A program made the position numbers and the translations under genes. Shown piece after piece: positions 50,874-60,499 of a DNA stretch of 64,000 nucleotides. The stretch is from Polycyclovorans sp964425915 (GTDB lineage: Bacteria > Pseudomonadota > Gammaproteobacteria > Nevskiales > Nevskiaceae). Location of the stretch: the NCBI GenBank assembly GCA_964425915.1, contig CAYROO010000001.1:575838-639837 (forward strand). Reading direction: 5' to 3'. Under the pieces are notes generated by a model that was not told the DNA's origin, did not search any database, and was given only the letters and a program-made list of their open reading frames with translations. The number at the start of each line of letters is the position of its first letter. Position 1 is the first letter of the stretch.

Positions 50874-52277
50874 GCGTTTCCGCGGCGTCTTGCGCTTCAG
50901 GCCGGTGAGCTGTTCGAGCAACTGCAGCTCCTCGCCCATGTAGACCGCCAAACGCTGCATGTGTGGCAGGGTGTCGCGACAACCGGTCAGACCCACATTG
51001 AACTGTCCGGCGTAGCTCAGCACCGTGATGTTGAGGCCCTGTCCGTGTGACAGCAGGGACACCGGATACATCTGCTCGAGTCGGGCGCCGTTGAAGTAGA
51101 GCGGCTCGGTGGGGCCCGGCACGTTGGAAATGGTGACGTTGAACATCGGCCGGGTCTTGCCCCCGAGGCCGGCCAGCAACTGCAGGATGAACGGCGCCAT
51201 GAACAGTGCGGTGTAGTTCTCCAGGCCCGCCTTGGGCAACTGCTGCAGGTGCTGCTTCGCCACTTCGGTGGAACGATGAATGGAGCGCAGCCGGGTCAGC
51301 GGATCGGCCAGATGGGTGTTGAGGTTGGCGATGATGAAGCTGATGGCATTGCCGGCCTCATCATCATCGGCCGGCCGGATCGACACCGGGATGCCCGCCG
51401 TCAACGGCTGCTCTGGCAGGGCCTGGATCTCGTCCAGATAGCGACGCATGGCGCCCGCACACAGCTCCAGGAAGACGTCGTTGACCGTGACCCCAGCGGC
51501 CTTGGCGACGCCCTTCACCCGTTCCAGCGGGTAGTACTGGGTGGCGAAGCGCCGCTGCCCGGATACCCGACGATTGAGAATGGACGGCGGCCCCCCGAAG
51601 GGCAGCGCCTCGGCGGTGTTGCTGCCCTTGAAGTGCTCGGCCACCAGCCGCCCCAATGCCTTGCCCACCTGTGGCGCGGTCTCGAACTGCTGATGCGCGG
51701 CCTGCGTCAATGCCTGCATCAATGGCCCGCGGGCCTTCGGCGCGCGCGGCTTTCGTGGCCCGCGGCCAATCGCCCAGGGCGGCGGCAACGCGGAGGCCTT
51801 GGGGTCGGGCACCATCATCTTCTGCAGCATGCGCATGCCGCCAACGCCGTCGACCAACGAGTGGTGCATCTTCATGTAGAGCGCGAAACGATCGTTCTCC
51901 AGCCCCTCGATGATGTGCGCCTCCCACAAGGGTCGGTTGAAGTCCATCGGGTGGGAGTGCAGCCGCGACACCAGAATCCCCAGCTCACGCTCGCCGCCCG
52001 GCTTGGGCAGCGCGGAATGCCGCAGGTGGTAGTCGAGATCGATCTTGTACGCGGTCTCCCAGGAGGGCAGTACCCCCTTCAGGCGGGGATTCTTCAGGCG
52101 CTGGTTGAAGGGCGCAGCAAAGCTGGGGGTATCCCGCAGGTGCTCGAACAGATCATTGATGAAGTGCTCGGGTGCATCGTCCGGCAGCGAGAAGATCGCC
52201 AAACACCCCACATGCATGGGCGTTTCGGTGGTGTCCACATACAGCCACGCAGCATCCAAGGGCTTCAGCAAGGCCAT
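50859..52277 (-). CDS. Wax ester synthase / diacylglycerol acyltransferase (WS/DGAT)
   Basis: Bifunctional acyltransferase that stores acyl groups as wax esters or triacylglycerol. The 472 residues contain the active site HHSLVDG (His138, His139, Asp143), the opening LKPLDAAWLYVDTTETPMHVG, PLWEAHIIEGL and the C-terminal NVTISNVPGPTEPLYFNGARLEQMYPVSLLSHGQGLNIT. The tail is basic. Divergent from an aldehyde dehydrogenase gene with 126 bases between, suggesting linked fatty aldehyde and alcohol metabolism, as in hydrocarbon-using marine bacteria. Confidence 0.93.
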   Translation of the reverse strand: MALLKPLDAAWLYVDTTETPMHVGCLAIFSLPDDAPEHFINDLFEHLRDTPSFAAPFNQRLKNPRLKGVLPSWETAYKIDLDYHLRHSALPKPGGERELGILVSRLHSHPMDFNRPLWEAHIIEGLENDRFALYMKMHHSLVDGVGGMRMLQKMMVPDPKASALPPPWAIGRGPRKPRAPKARGPLMQALTQAAHQQFETAPQVGKALGRLVAEHFKGSNTAEALPFGGPPSILNRRVSGQRRFATQYYPLERVKGVAKAAGVTVNDVFLELCAGAMRRYLDEIQALPEQPLTAGIPVSIRPADDDEAGNAISFIIANLNTHLADPLTRLRSIHRSTEVAKQHLQQLPKAGLENYTALFMAPFILQLLAGLGGKTRPMFNVTISNVPGPTEPLYFNGARLEQMYPVSLLSHGQGLNITVLSYAGQFNVGLTGCRDTLPHMQRLAVYMGEELQLLEQLTGLKRKTPRKRSAAR

Positions 52278-52339
52278 GGCAACTCCCCCTCTTTGGTAAT
52301 GGACATTTTGGCGACAGTGTAGCCCCCCTGCCGGCCGAC

Positions 52340-52368
52340 TTGGGATTGGCCTCGGATCGGCCTATACT
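52340..52368 (+). promoter_or_regulatory. Sigma-70 promoter of the aldehyde dehydrogenase gene
   Basis: TTGGGA (52340-52345) and TATACT (52363-52368) are 17 bases apart. The expected start of transcription (about 52375) falls in CCAATCGTTCGAT, which holds a small inverted repeat ATCG-TT-CGAT that could be an operator. The start codon is at 52404 with GAGGAG before it. Confidence 0.6.
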
Positions 52369-52403
52369 CGACCAATCGTTCGATAAAAAGTCGAGGAGCC
52401 CCC

Positions 52404-53852
52404 ATGAGCACCGCCGTTTCCTACCTGCCCGGCGCGAGCCAGGCCCAGTTTGCCGATATTCACCGGATCTTTGAGCGCCAGCGCGACACCGCCCTGCGCC
52501 TGCGGACCTCGACCGCCGCCGAGCGCATCGCCAAGCTCAAGCGCCTCAAGGACGTATTGCTGGCCCACACCGAGGCCCTGTACGAAGCCGGTTATAAGGA
52601 CTTCAAGAAGCCGCCCATCGAGGTCGATCTGACCGAGATCATGCCGGTGGTCGCTGAGATCAATGACGCGGTACGCCACATCCGCAAGTGGATGAAGCCG
52701 AAGTCGGTGCTGCCGACCCGCATGATGCTCGGCACCAAGGCGTGGATGCGTTACGAGCCCAAGGGCCGCACCCTGATCATCTCGCCGTGGAACTATCCGG
52801 TGAACCTCAGCCTGGGCCCCCTGGTCTCGGCTATTGCGGCCGGCAATACGGCCATCATCAAGCCCTCGGAAATGACGCCGGGGGCAGCCGCGATGATCAG
52901 CAAGATCATCCGCGAGGCGTTCCCCGAAGATGAGATTGCGGTGATCGAAGGCGAGGTGGAAGTCTCCACCGAACTGCTGAGCCTGCCGTTCGACCACATC
53001 TTCTTCACCGGCTCGCCGGCCATCGGCAAGGTGGTGATGACCGCCGCAGCCAAGCACCTGACCAGCGTCACCCTGGAACTGGGCGGCAAGTCGCCGACCA
53101 TCATTGATGCCAGCGCCGACCTGCAGCTGGCGGCGCGCACCATTCTCTGGGGCAAGTACACCAATAATGGCCAGACCTGCATTGCCCCGGACCATGTCTA
53201 CGTGCACGAGTCGGTCAAGGATGCCTTCGTCAGCGCCTGCCTCGACGTCCTCAAGACCACCTACGGCGACAGCGCCGAGAGCCAGCAGGCCAGCCCCTTC
53301 CTGGCACGGGTGGTGAACAGCCGTCACACCGGCCGCATCAAGTCGCTGCTGGATGATGCCGTGGAGCGCGGCGCGCGCCCCCTGTGCGGCGGCCAAGTCA
53401 ATGTCGACGACTGCTTCATCGCCCCGACCTTGCTGGACAACATCCCCGACGATGCCAAGATCATGAGCGAGGAGATCTTCGGTCCGCTGCTGCCGATCAT
53501 CAGCTACCGCTCCCTGGACGAAGTGATTGGCCGCATCAACGCCGATCCCAAGCCGCTCGCGCTCTACGTCTGGAGCAAGACCGAAGCCAACATCAACAAG
53601 GTGATCGAGAACACCAGCTCCGGCGGCGCCTGCATCAACCATGCCGTGGTGCACTTCCTGCATCAGCGGTTGCCGTTCGGCGGTGTCAACAACTCCGGCA
53701 TTGGTTCGGCCCACGGCGAATTCGGCTTCAAGTCGTTCTCGCACGAGCGGGCCATCGTACGCACCCGCTTCATGATGGCGCGCATGTTCTTCCCGCCGTA
53801 CACGGATTTCTCCCGCAAGCTGGTGAAGATCGTGATGAAGACCTCGATCTGA
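52404..53852 (+). CDS. Aldehyde dehydrogenase (coniferyl/fatty-aldehyde type)
   Basis: NAD(P)-dependent oxidation of aldehydes to acids. The 482-residue protein has Glu225 (LELGGKSP) and nucleophile Cys259 (NGQTCIAPDH), the ISPWNYPVNLSLGPLVSAIAAGNTAIIKPSE cofactor segment and FTGSPAIGKVV. The short N-terminus and hydrophobic C-terminal end (FSRKLVKIVMKT) resemble class 3 and coniferyl aldehyde dehydrogenases that act on long or aromatic aldehydes. It is divergent from WS/DGAT and ends at a strong terminator. Confidence 0.92.
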   Translation: MSTAVSYLPGASQAQFADIHRIFERQRDTALRLRTSTAAERIAKLKRLKDVLLAHTEALYEAGYKDFKKPPIEVDLTEIMPVVAEINDAVRHIRKWMKPKSVLPTRMMLGTKAWMRYEPKGRTLIISPWNYPVNLSLGPLVSAIAAGNTAIIKPSEMTPGAAAMISKIIREAFPEDEIAVIEGEVEVSTELLSLPFDHIFFTGSPAIGKVVMTAAAKHLTSVTLELGGKSPTIIDASADLQLAARTILWGKYTNNGQTCIAPDHVYVHESVKDAFVSACLDVLKTTYGDSAESQQASPFLARVVNSRHTGRIKSLLDDAVERGARPLCGGQVNVDDCFIAPTLLDNIPDDAKIMSEEIFGPLLPIISYRSLDEVIGRINADPKPLALYVWSKTEANINKVIENTSSGGACINHAVVHFLHQRLPFGGVNNSGIGSAHGEFGFKSFSHERAIVRTRFMMARMFFPPYTDFSRKLVKIVMKTSI

Positions 53853-53869
53853 ACGACCGAGGGTTGTCC

Positions 53870-53897
53870 AAGGCCGGGCAACTGCCCGGCCTTTTTT
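53870..53897 (+). terminator. Rho-independent terminator after the aldehyde dehydrogenase gene
   Basis: A perfect 10-bp stem AAGGCCGGGC/GCCCGGCCTT with loop AACT is followed by a T-run (53892-53897). It lies 17 nt past the stop codon. Confidence 0.92.
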
Positions 53898-53972
53898 GTG
53901 CCCGCAGTGGCACACTGTGCGGACAAAACAAGGCCGTTCGGGGGAGCCGACGGCCACAGACGAGGAAGACCC

Positions 53973-56384
53973 ATGAAAGACCTTCGGTCACTACTGGCCC
54001 TGGCCAGCCTGCTGTTGGCCGCCTGCAGCGGCGACAACACGGTCCTGGATCCGCTGGGCGGCGGCGCCAAGGACAGCGCCATCGACGTCACCATCACCCG
54101 CACCGACTACGGCGTCCCGCACATCAAGGCAAACGATTTCGAGAGCCTGGGCTACGGCAATGGCTACGTGCAGGCGGAAGACAATCTTTGCCTGCTGCTC
54201 GACGAATATCTCACCCTGCGCGGCGAGCGGGCGCGGCACTACGGCCCCGACGGCACGCACACCATCTTTGCCAACGACTCGGTGGCCAACAACGTCGACA
54301 GCGACTTCTTCTGGAAGCTGGTGGCGCGTGAGCAGGCCATCGCCCCGCTGCGCGCCGCGCTGGACCCGGGGCCGCGTGCCGGCAGCGCCGGCTTCGTTCG
54401 CGGGTTCAACCGGTACCTGGCCGAGTGGAAGGCGGGCGAGCATCCGGGACGCCACCAGGCCTGCGCAGGCGCCGACTGGGCCCAGCCGATCACGATGGAC
54501 GACATGCTACGCCGCTACCTGCGGCTGTCGGTGCTGGCCTCATCCTCGGTGTTCGTCAGCGGCATCGGCAGCGCAAGGCCCCCGCTGGCCGGCGTCGTGC
54601 CCAACCTGGTGGACCTGCCGGCACTGGAGGCGGTGCTGGCCAAGGACAAGGGCGCGTTCGGCTTCTTCCAGGACCGTAAGCTGGGCTCCAACATGTACGC
54701 CATCGGTGCCGATGGCTCGGCCGAGGAAAGCCCGCTGCTGTTCGGCAATCCTCACTTCCCCTGGGAGGGCACCGAGCGGCTCTACCTCACCCATCAGCAG
54801 CTCGGTGATGAGCTCGACATGATGGGCGCCGCGCTCTACGGGGTGCCGTTGTCACTGATCGGCTTCAACGAACATTTCGCGTGGAGCCACACGGTCTCCA
54901 CCGCCTATCGCTTCACGCTCTACGAACTGAGCCTGGTGCCCGGCCGCCCCACCTCCTACCTCTACGACGGTGAAGTGCGCGACATGGAAGCGGTACCGCT
55001 CACCATTCAGGTGAAGCAGCCCGACGGCAGCCTCGCCACCCAAAGCCGCACGCTCTACCGCAGCCACTTCGGTCCCATCATGAAACTCGAGGTGGCCGGA
55101 CTGAACATCCTCGCGTGGACGCCGCTCAAGGCCTACACGCTGCGTGATGCCAATGCCGAAAACACGCGGATGATCAATCACTTCTTCCGTTGGAACACCG
55201 CCAAGTCCCTGTCCGAGTTCAAGCAGATCCAGGCCGAGACGGTGGCAGTCCCCTGGGTCAACACCGTCGCCACCGGCCCGGAAGAGCGCGCCTACTACGC
55301 CGATGTCACGGCAGTACCCAACGTGCCGGACGACCTGGTGAGCCGTTGCACCACCAGCATCCTGGCGCCGGTGGTGGCATTGGCGGCACCGGGCCTGCCC
55401 CTGCTCGACGGTTCGCGCAGCGCCTGCGAATGGCAGATCGACGCTGATGCGCCCGCACCGGGCATCTTTGGCGCCGGCAACCTGCCGGTGCTGGAGCGCG
55501 ATGACTGGGTCGGCAACTTCAACGACAGCTACTGGCTGACCCACCCGGATGAGCCGCTCACCGGCTTCGCCCGCATCATCGGAGACGAAGAGGCCGAACG
55601 CTCGCTGCGCACGCGCATCGGCATCCTCAAGCAGTTGCGCCGGCTTGACGGCAGCGATGGTATGGCGGGCAACCGCTGGACCCGCGAGCAGCTCAAGGCC
55701 AGCGTGCTGGACAGCGTCATCTACTCCGGCGAGCTGGCCCGCGATGATGTCGTCAGCACCACCTGTGCCGGCGCCGACGGCGATCTCGCCGCCGCCTGCG
55801 CGGCGCTGGCTGGCTGGGATCTCAGCAATAACCGCGACAGCCGCGGCGGCCATGTGTGGCGCGAGTTCTGGCGCAATGCCGCCGGCAGCATCGGCTTCTG
55901 GCAAACCCCGTTCTCGGTGGATGATCCGGTCAACACCCCACGCGACATCAACGCCGGTGGCGGCGCCGTTTCGCGGGCCCTGGGCGACGCCGTCGAACAG
56001 GTGAAGGCGGCCGGCTTTGCCTTCGATGCGCGGATGGGCGACATCCAGCGCTCCGGTATCACCGCCGACCGCATCGAACTGTTCGGCGGCCTCGGCAACA
56101 CCGAGGGCGCGTTCACCATCGCCAGCAGCCCACCGCTGAGCGCGGCCGGCTACCCGGTGACCTTCGGCAACAGCTACATCCAGGTGGTGGGCTGGCGTCG
56201 CGACGGTGACGGTTGGACACCGGAAGCCGATGGCTTCATCACCTACTCGCAGTCGACCGACCCGGCCAGTCCCTGGTTCGACGATTTCACCCGGGCCTAC
56301 TCGGACAAGGCCTGGCACCGTTTCCCCTACACCGATGCCGCTATTGCCGAGGCGGCGAAGGTGACACTCCAGCTCAGCGAATAG
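53973..56384 (+). CDS. Penicillin-acylase-family lipoprotein (Ntn hydrolase)
   Basis: Periplasmic or outer-membrane-attached amidase of 803 residues, made as a precursor and self-cleaved. The signal peptide ends in lipobox LLAAC. The alpha chain has ITRTDYGVPHIKANDFESLGYGNGYVQAEDNL. The expected N-terminal nucleophile of the beta chain is Ser239 in LGSNMYAIGADGS, followed by GNPHFPWEG and FAWSHTVSTAYRF. Relatives include aculeacin, cephalosporin and acyl-homoserine-lactone acylases (PvdQ/QuiP); the sequence does not decide the substrate. ATG 53973 has GAGGAAG upstream. It is single, following a terminator. Confidence 0.9.
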   Translation: MKDLRSLLALASLLLAACSGDNTVLDPLGGGAKDSAIDVTITRTDYGVPHIKANDFESLGYGNGYVQAEDNLCLLLDEYLTLRGERARHYGPDGTHTIFANDSVANNVDSDFFWKLVAREQAIAPLRAALDPGPRAGSAGFVRGFNRYLAEWKAGEHPGRHQACAGADWAQPITMDDMLRRYLRLSVLASSSVFVSGIGSARPPLAGVVPNLVDLPALEAVLAKDKGAFGFFQDRKLGSNMYAIGADGSAEESPLLFGNPHFPWEGTERLYLTHQQLGDELDMMGAALYGVPLSLIGFNEHFAWSHTVSTAYRFTLYELSLVPGRPTSYLYDGEVRDMEAVPLTIQVKQPDGSLATQSRTLYRSHFGPIMKLEVAGLNILAWTPLKAYTLRDANAENTRMINHFFRWNTAKSLSEFKQIQAETVAVPWVNTVATGPEERAYYADVTAVPNVPDDLVSRCTTSILAPVVALAAPGLPLLDGSRSACEWQIDADAPAPGIFGAGNLPVLERDDWVGNFNDSYWLTHPDEPLTGFARIIGDEEAERSLRTRIGILKQLRRLDGSDGMAGNRWTREQLKASVLDSVIYSGELARDDVVSTTCAGADGDLAAACAALAGWDLSNNRDSRGGHVWREFWRNAAGSIGFWQTPFSVDDPVNTPRDINAGGGAVSRALGDAVEQVKAAGFAFDARMGDIQRSGITADRIELFGGLGNTEGAFTIASSPPLSAAGYPVTFGNSYIQVVGWRRDGDGWTPEADGFITYSQSTDPASPWFDDFTRAYSDKAWHRFPYTDAAIAEAAKVTLQLSE

Positions 56385-56390
56385 CCGAGA

Positions 56391-56428
56391 CACCCGCGCT
56401 GACGATGGCCGTACCGTCAGCGCGGGTG
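56391..56428. terminator. Convergent hairpin terminator between acylase and AEC transporter genes
   Basis: A 14-bp perfect stem, CACCCGCGCTGACG with its complement, spans a 10-base loop between two gene ends that face each other. There is no clear U-tract, but length and location suit a shared terminator. Confidence 0.6.
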
Positions 56429-56435
56429 CCTGGGT

Positions 56436-57335
56436 CTAGGGCAGCCACTGACTCCAGAGGGGCACGCTGAGCAGCGAGATCAGGATGCCGCAGCCGAGCA
56501 CGGTGTTCGCCAGTGGTGGATCCAGCCGATGCTGATCTGCCAGGATGGCGGCGGAAATCATCGGGGCCATGGCGGTTTGCAGAACGCCGATGGACAGCAC
56601 CGGCGCGGTCACCCCGGTCAGCAGCCCCAAGCCCAATGCCAGCACCGGCGCCACCAGCAACTTCCAGGACAAGCCGACGGCCACGGGTAGCCATTGCTCA
56701 CGACCCAGGTGCAGCTTGAAACGGAGGCCGACCGAGAACAGCGCCAGCGGCACCAGGGTGGCGCCAATGCGCTGCAGGAACGGCTCGAACCACTCGGGCC
56801 AACCGCCCAGCGCCCCGACCAGGGTTCCCACCACCAGCGCCACGAAGGCGGGGAACAGCAACACGCGCCGCAGCATTTCGCCGGCAGTGGCGCGGGCGCC
56901 GCCATAGACCGAAGCCACCAGCACGCCACCCACCGCCAGCATGATGAAACAGCCGAGCTGGTCGGCCACCACCCCCAGCGACAGGCCTTCGCGCCCCCGC
57001 AACATTTCCAACAGCGGATAACCGAGGAAGGAGGTGTTGCCGAGACCGCTGACCAGGATGAGGCCGCCAATGGTGGCGCGGGACCAGCCGAGGCGCCCGC
57101 CGATCACGGCGATCACCAGCCAGGCCCCGATGAACACACCCCATTGGCTGAGGACGAGGAACCACAACGAGGCATCCAGCTGCAGCCCCGGCACCAGATC
57201 CAGAATCAGCGCCGGTAGCGCAATCTGAATCACCCACCAGTTCAGTCCCTGGGCCAGGCCAATCGGGGGATGCGCCCAGCGCGCCACCGCCACCCCCAGC
57301 GCCAGACAGCCCAGCAGCAGCAGGAAGGCACTCAT
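56436..57335 (-). CDS. AEC-family auxin-efflux-carrier-like permease
   Basis: Inner-membrane carrier of 299 residues with about ten hydrophobic segments (AFLLLLGCLALGVAVARW at the start, LLVAPVLALGLGLLTGV and LGCGILISLLSVPLWSQW at the end). The paired five-helix repeat and GLGNTSFLGYPLLEML match the AEC family (bacterial malate/auxin-type carriers). ATG 57335 lies 7 nt after the maeB stop, so the two are co-transcribed and the carrier may move malate or another organic acid. Confidence 0.85.
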   Translation of the reverse strand: MSAFLLLLGCLALGVAVARWAHPPIGLAQGLNWWVIQIALPALILDLVPGLQLDASLWFLVLSQWGVFIGAWLVIAVIGGRLGWSRATIGGLILVSGLGNTSFLGYPLLEMLRGREGLSLGVVADQLGCFIMLAVGGVLVASVYGGARATAGEMLRRVLLFPAFVALVVGTLVGALGGWPEWFEPFLQRIGATLVPLALFSVGLRFKLHLGREQWLPVAVGLSWKLLVAPVLALGLGLLTGVTAPVLSIGVLQTAMAPMISAAILADQHRLDPPLANTVLGCGILISLLSVPLWSQWLP

Positions 57336-57342
57336 TCCGGTG

Positions 57343-59640
57343 TCATCGCTCGCCGGCCGCCTGCTGCGCCTCCAGCACGGTGAGCGCCGCCACATTGATG
57401 ATGCGACGCACCGTGGCTGAGGGGGTCAGGATGTTGACCGGTGCCGCACAGCCCAGCAGCAAGGGACCGATGGCGACGTTCTGTCCGGCTGCGGTCTTGA
57501 GCAGGTTGTAGGCGATGTTGGAGGCCCCCAGATTAGGGCCGATCAACAGATTGGCGGCGCCACTGAGGGTGGACTCCGGCAGGATCGCCATCCGGTGGGC
57601 CTCATCGAGCGCAGCATCACCATGCATCTCGCCATCCACTTCGAGATCGGGCGCACGGTCACGGATCAAGGCCAAGGCCTCGCGCATCTTGGCGGCGGCG
57701 GCATCCTCGTGGGTGCCGAAATTGGAGTGCGACAGCAGGGCCGCCTTGGGCTCGACCCCGAAACGGCGGATCGATTCGGCTGCCATCAGGGTGATCTCAG
57801 CGATCTCCGCGGCGGTGGGGTCGAGGTTGACGTGGGTATCGGCGATGAACAGCTGCCGTCCCGGCAGGATCAGGGCGTTCATGGCGGCATACACACTGGC
57901 GCCGGGGCGCCGCCCGATCACCTGATCGATGTACTTCAGGTGTAGGCCGGTGGTGCCAAAGGTGCCGCAGACCAGACCATCGCCCTCGCCCTTCTTCAGC
58001 AGCATGGCGCCGATCAGGGTGGTGCGCCGCCGCATCTCGATCTTGGCGAACTGCTCGGTCATGCCGCGCCGCGCCATGCGCGCACGGTAATCCTCCCAGT
58101 ACTCGCGATACCGCGCGTCGTACTCGGGGTTGACGATCTCGAAGTGCTCACCCGCCTTGAGGCGGAGGTTGAAGCGGCTGATGCGCTTCTCGATCACCGA
58201 TGGGCGTCCGACCAGAATGGGCTTGGCGACGCGCTCGTCGACCACCACCTGCACCGCGCGCAGCACCCGCTCCTCTTCGCCTTCGGAGAAGACGATGCGC
58301 TTGCGCTCCGGCGGCGCCCGTCGTGCCGCGGCGAACACCGGCTTCATCAGGGTGCCGCTGTGGTGGACGAACTGTTGCAGACGCTCCCGGTAGGCATCAA
58401 GGTCGTCGATCGGGCGCAGCGCAATGCCCTCCTGCATGGCTGCCTGCGCCACCGCCGGTGCAATCCGCACCAGCAAGCGCGGGTCAAACGGCTTGGGGAT
58501 GAGATATTCCGGACCGAAGGCCAGTGAATGATTGCCATAAGCGGAGGCCACGGCATCGTTGGCTTCCTCGCGCGCCAGCTGGGCAATGGCGTGCACCGCC
58601 GCAATCTCCATGCCGCGGCTGATGCCGGTGGCGCCGACGTCCAGCGCGCCGCGGAACAGGAACGGGAAACAGAGGACGTTGTTGACCTGATTGGGATAGT
58701 CGGTGCGACCGGTGGCGATCACCGCGTCATCGCGCACCGACTTGACGTCCTCGGGCAGGATCTCCGGGCGTGGATTGGCCAGGGCAAACACGATCGGTGC
58801 AGGCGCCATGCGCGCCACCATCTCTGGCTTCAGCACGCCGCCGGCCGACAGGCCGAGGAACATGTCGGCCCCCTCGATCACTTCTGCCAGCGTGCGGGCA
58901 TCGGTCGCCTGGGCGTAGCGCGCCTTGTCGGGATCCATCAGTTCGGTCCGCCCCTGGTACACCACACCGGCCAGGTCGGTGAGCCAGATGTTGGCGATCG
59001 GTAGGCCAAGGTCCACCAGCAACTCGACACAGGCGAGCGCGGCCGCGCCGGCCCCACTGACCACCAGCTTGATCTGATCGATGCGCTTGCCGGTGACGGC
59101 CAAGGCATTGAGTGTGGCGGCACCGACGATGATGGCGGTGCCGTGCTGGTCATCGTGAAACACCGGAATCTTCATCCGGCTGCGCAGCTTGCGCTCCACC
59201 TCGAAGCACTCCGGCGCCTTGATGTCCTCCAGGTTGATGCCGCCGAAGGTCGGCTCCAGCGCGGCGATGATGTCCACCAGCTTGCCCGGGTCCTGCTCAT
59301 TGATCTCGATGTCGAACACATCGATGCCGGCAAACTTCTTGAACAGCACCGCCTTGCCTTCCATGACCGGCTTGGCGGCCAGCGGCCCGATACTGCCCAG
59401 CCCCAGCACGGCGGTGCCGTTGGTGACCACCGCCACCAGATTGCCGCGGGCGGTGTAGCGGAAGGCATTGGTGGGATCGCTGACGATCTCCTCGCAGGCC
59501 GCCGCCACACCGGGCGAATAGGCCAGCGACAGGTCGCGCTGGTTGGTGAGCTGCTTGGTGGCAGTGACAGACAGCTTCCCGGGTACCGGCAGCTCGTGAT
59601 ATTCGAGCGCGGCTTCTCGCAGGTTCTTGTCAGCATTCAT
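57343..59640 (-). CDS. maeB: NADP-dependent malic enzyme with C-terminal phosphotransacetylase domain
   Basis: Decarboxylates malate to pyruvate, generating NADPH. It has 765 residues in two parts. The malic enzyme is at about 1-430 (LAYSPGVAAACEEI, GLGSIGPLAAKPVMEGKAVLFKKFAGIDVFDIE, PVFHDDQHGTAIIVGAA). A phosphotransacetylase-like domain at about 430-765 (RIVFSEGEEERVLRAVQVV to LLLGCAAPVNILTPSATVRRIINVAALTVLEA) usually senses acetyl-CoA and is not catalytic. The fused form is standard for Proteobacteria. It is first in an operon with the AEC carrier; its promoter must lie in 59641-59806. Confidence 0.96.
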   Translation of the reverse strand: MNADKNLREAALEYHELPVPGKLSVTATKQLTNQRDLSLAYSPGVAAACEEIVSDPTNAFRYTARGNLVAVVTNGTAVLGLGSIGPLAAKPVMEGKAVLFKKFAGIDVFDIEINEQDPGKLVDIIAALEPTFGGINLEDIKAPECFEVERKLRSRMKIPVFHDDQHGTAIIVGAATLNALAVTGKRIDQIKLVVSGAGAAALACVELLVDLGLPIANIWLTDLAGVVYQGRTELMDPDKARYAQATDARTLAEVIEGADMFLGLSAGGVLKPEMVARMAPAPIVFALANPRPEILPEDVKSVRDDAVIATGRTDYPNQVNNVLCFPFLFRGALDVGATGISRGMEIAAVHAIAQLAREEANDAVASAYGNHSLAFGPEYLIPKPFDPRLLVRIAPAVAQAAMQEGIALRPIDDLDAYRERLQQFVHHSGTLMKPVFAAARRAPPERKRIVFSEGEEERVLRAVQVVVDERVAKPILVGRPSVIEKRISRFNLRLKAGEHFEIVNPEYDARYREYWEDYRARMARRGMTEQFAKIEMRRRTTLIGAMLLKKGEGDGLVCGTFGTTGLHLKYIDQVIGRRPGASVYAAMNALILPGRQLFIADTHVNLDPTAAEIAEITLMAAESIRRFGVEPKAALLSHSNFGTHEDAAAAKMREALALIRDRAPDLEVDGEMHGDAALDEAHRMAILPESTLSGAANLLIGPNLGASNIAYNLLKTAAGQNVAIGPLLLGCAAPVNILTPSATVRRIINVAALTVLEAQQAAGER

Positions 59641-59806
59641 GGGGGAAAACGTCCTCGTCGGGTTCGGCGAACGGGTTCCGACGCACCGAACCGGCCTCGC
59701 GGCCGGCCGCGATTATAGGACAGCGTCCTGCTGGCCAAGGCCCGCCCCTCGACAAGCGGCGGACGTCAGGCAATGTTTTTTGCGCCGGGCGCCATCGGCA
59801 CCTTGG

Positions 59807-60499
59807 TCAGGCCATGGTCGGCCCGTTCGCTTGGACCAGCCGGTAGCCCACCCCTCGCACGGTCTCGATCCGCAGCGGCCCATCGGCCATGCGCAGCTTG
59901 CGCCGCAAGCGGCCGACGTAGACATCGACGATATTGGTCAAGGGGTCTTCGGTCTGCCCCCACACCCGGCTGAGGATGCGCTCGCGGGAGTACACCGTGC
60001 CCGCCGCAGTCATCAGCAGCCGCAGCAGATCGAACTCCAGGGTCGTGAGTGACACCACCTCACCCGCGCGGCGGACTTCCCGCTGGCTCACCGACAAGTC
60101 CAGGTCACCGAGGCATAGGCGCTCCTCAGTCAGCGGCGCGGGCGACCGCCGGCCCAGCGCCTCGACCCGCGCCAGCAGCTCATCGAGATCGAAGGGTTTT
60201 CCGAGATAGTCATCGGCGCCGGCCCGCAGGCCCTCCACCCGCTCTTCGACATCACTGAGCGCGGTCAGCATGAGAATGGCCGACCGCAGTCCACGCCGGC
60301 GCAGCACCCGACAGACCTCCAGGCCGTCCATGCCCGGCAACATACGGTCGAGGATGATCAGGTCGGGCGCATCCGCGCCGATCTGATCAAGCGTGGCCTC
60401 GCCATCGGATGCCGCCGCGCAGGTATGACCCTCAGCCTGCAGGGCGCGAACCAGAAAGCCCTGTAGGCGGGCATCGTCTTCGACCACCAGAATTTTCAT
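59807..60499 (-). CDS. OmpR-family response regulator
   Basis: Two-component transcription factor of 230 residues. The receiver domain has the phosphoacceptor Asp51 (LIILDRMLPGMDG) and Lys101 (YLGKPF). The winged-helix DNA-binding domain has VVSLTTLEFDLLRLLMTAAGTVYSRERILSRVWG and VRGVGYRL. It starts inside the 3' end of the sensor kinase gene (4-nt overlap) but the kinase is transcribed first. Target genes are unknown. Confidence 0.93.
   Translation of the reverse strand: MKILVVEDDARLQGFLVRALQAEGHTCAAASDGEATLDQIGADAPDLIILDRMLPGMDGLEVCRVLRRRGLRSAILMLTALSDVEERVEGLRAGADDYLGKPFDLDELLARVEALGRRSPAPLTEERLCLGDLDLSVSQREVRRAGEVVSLTTLEFDLLRLLMTAAGTVYSRERILSRVWGQTEDPLTNIVDVYVGRLRRKLRMADGPLRIETVRGVGYRLVQANGPTMA

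Noticed and set aside
54852..56393. A 513-codon minus-strand frame opposite the acylase gene
   Set aside because: There is no family similarity or ribosome binding site; the plus-strand acylase has clear motifs.
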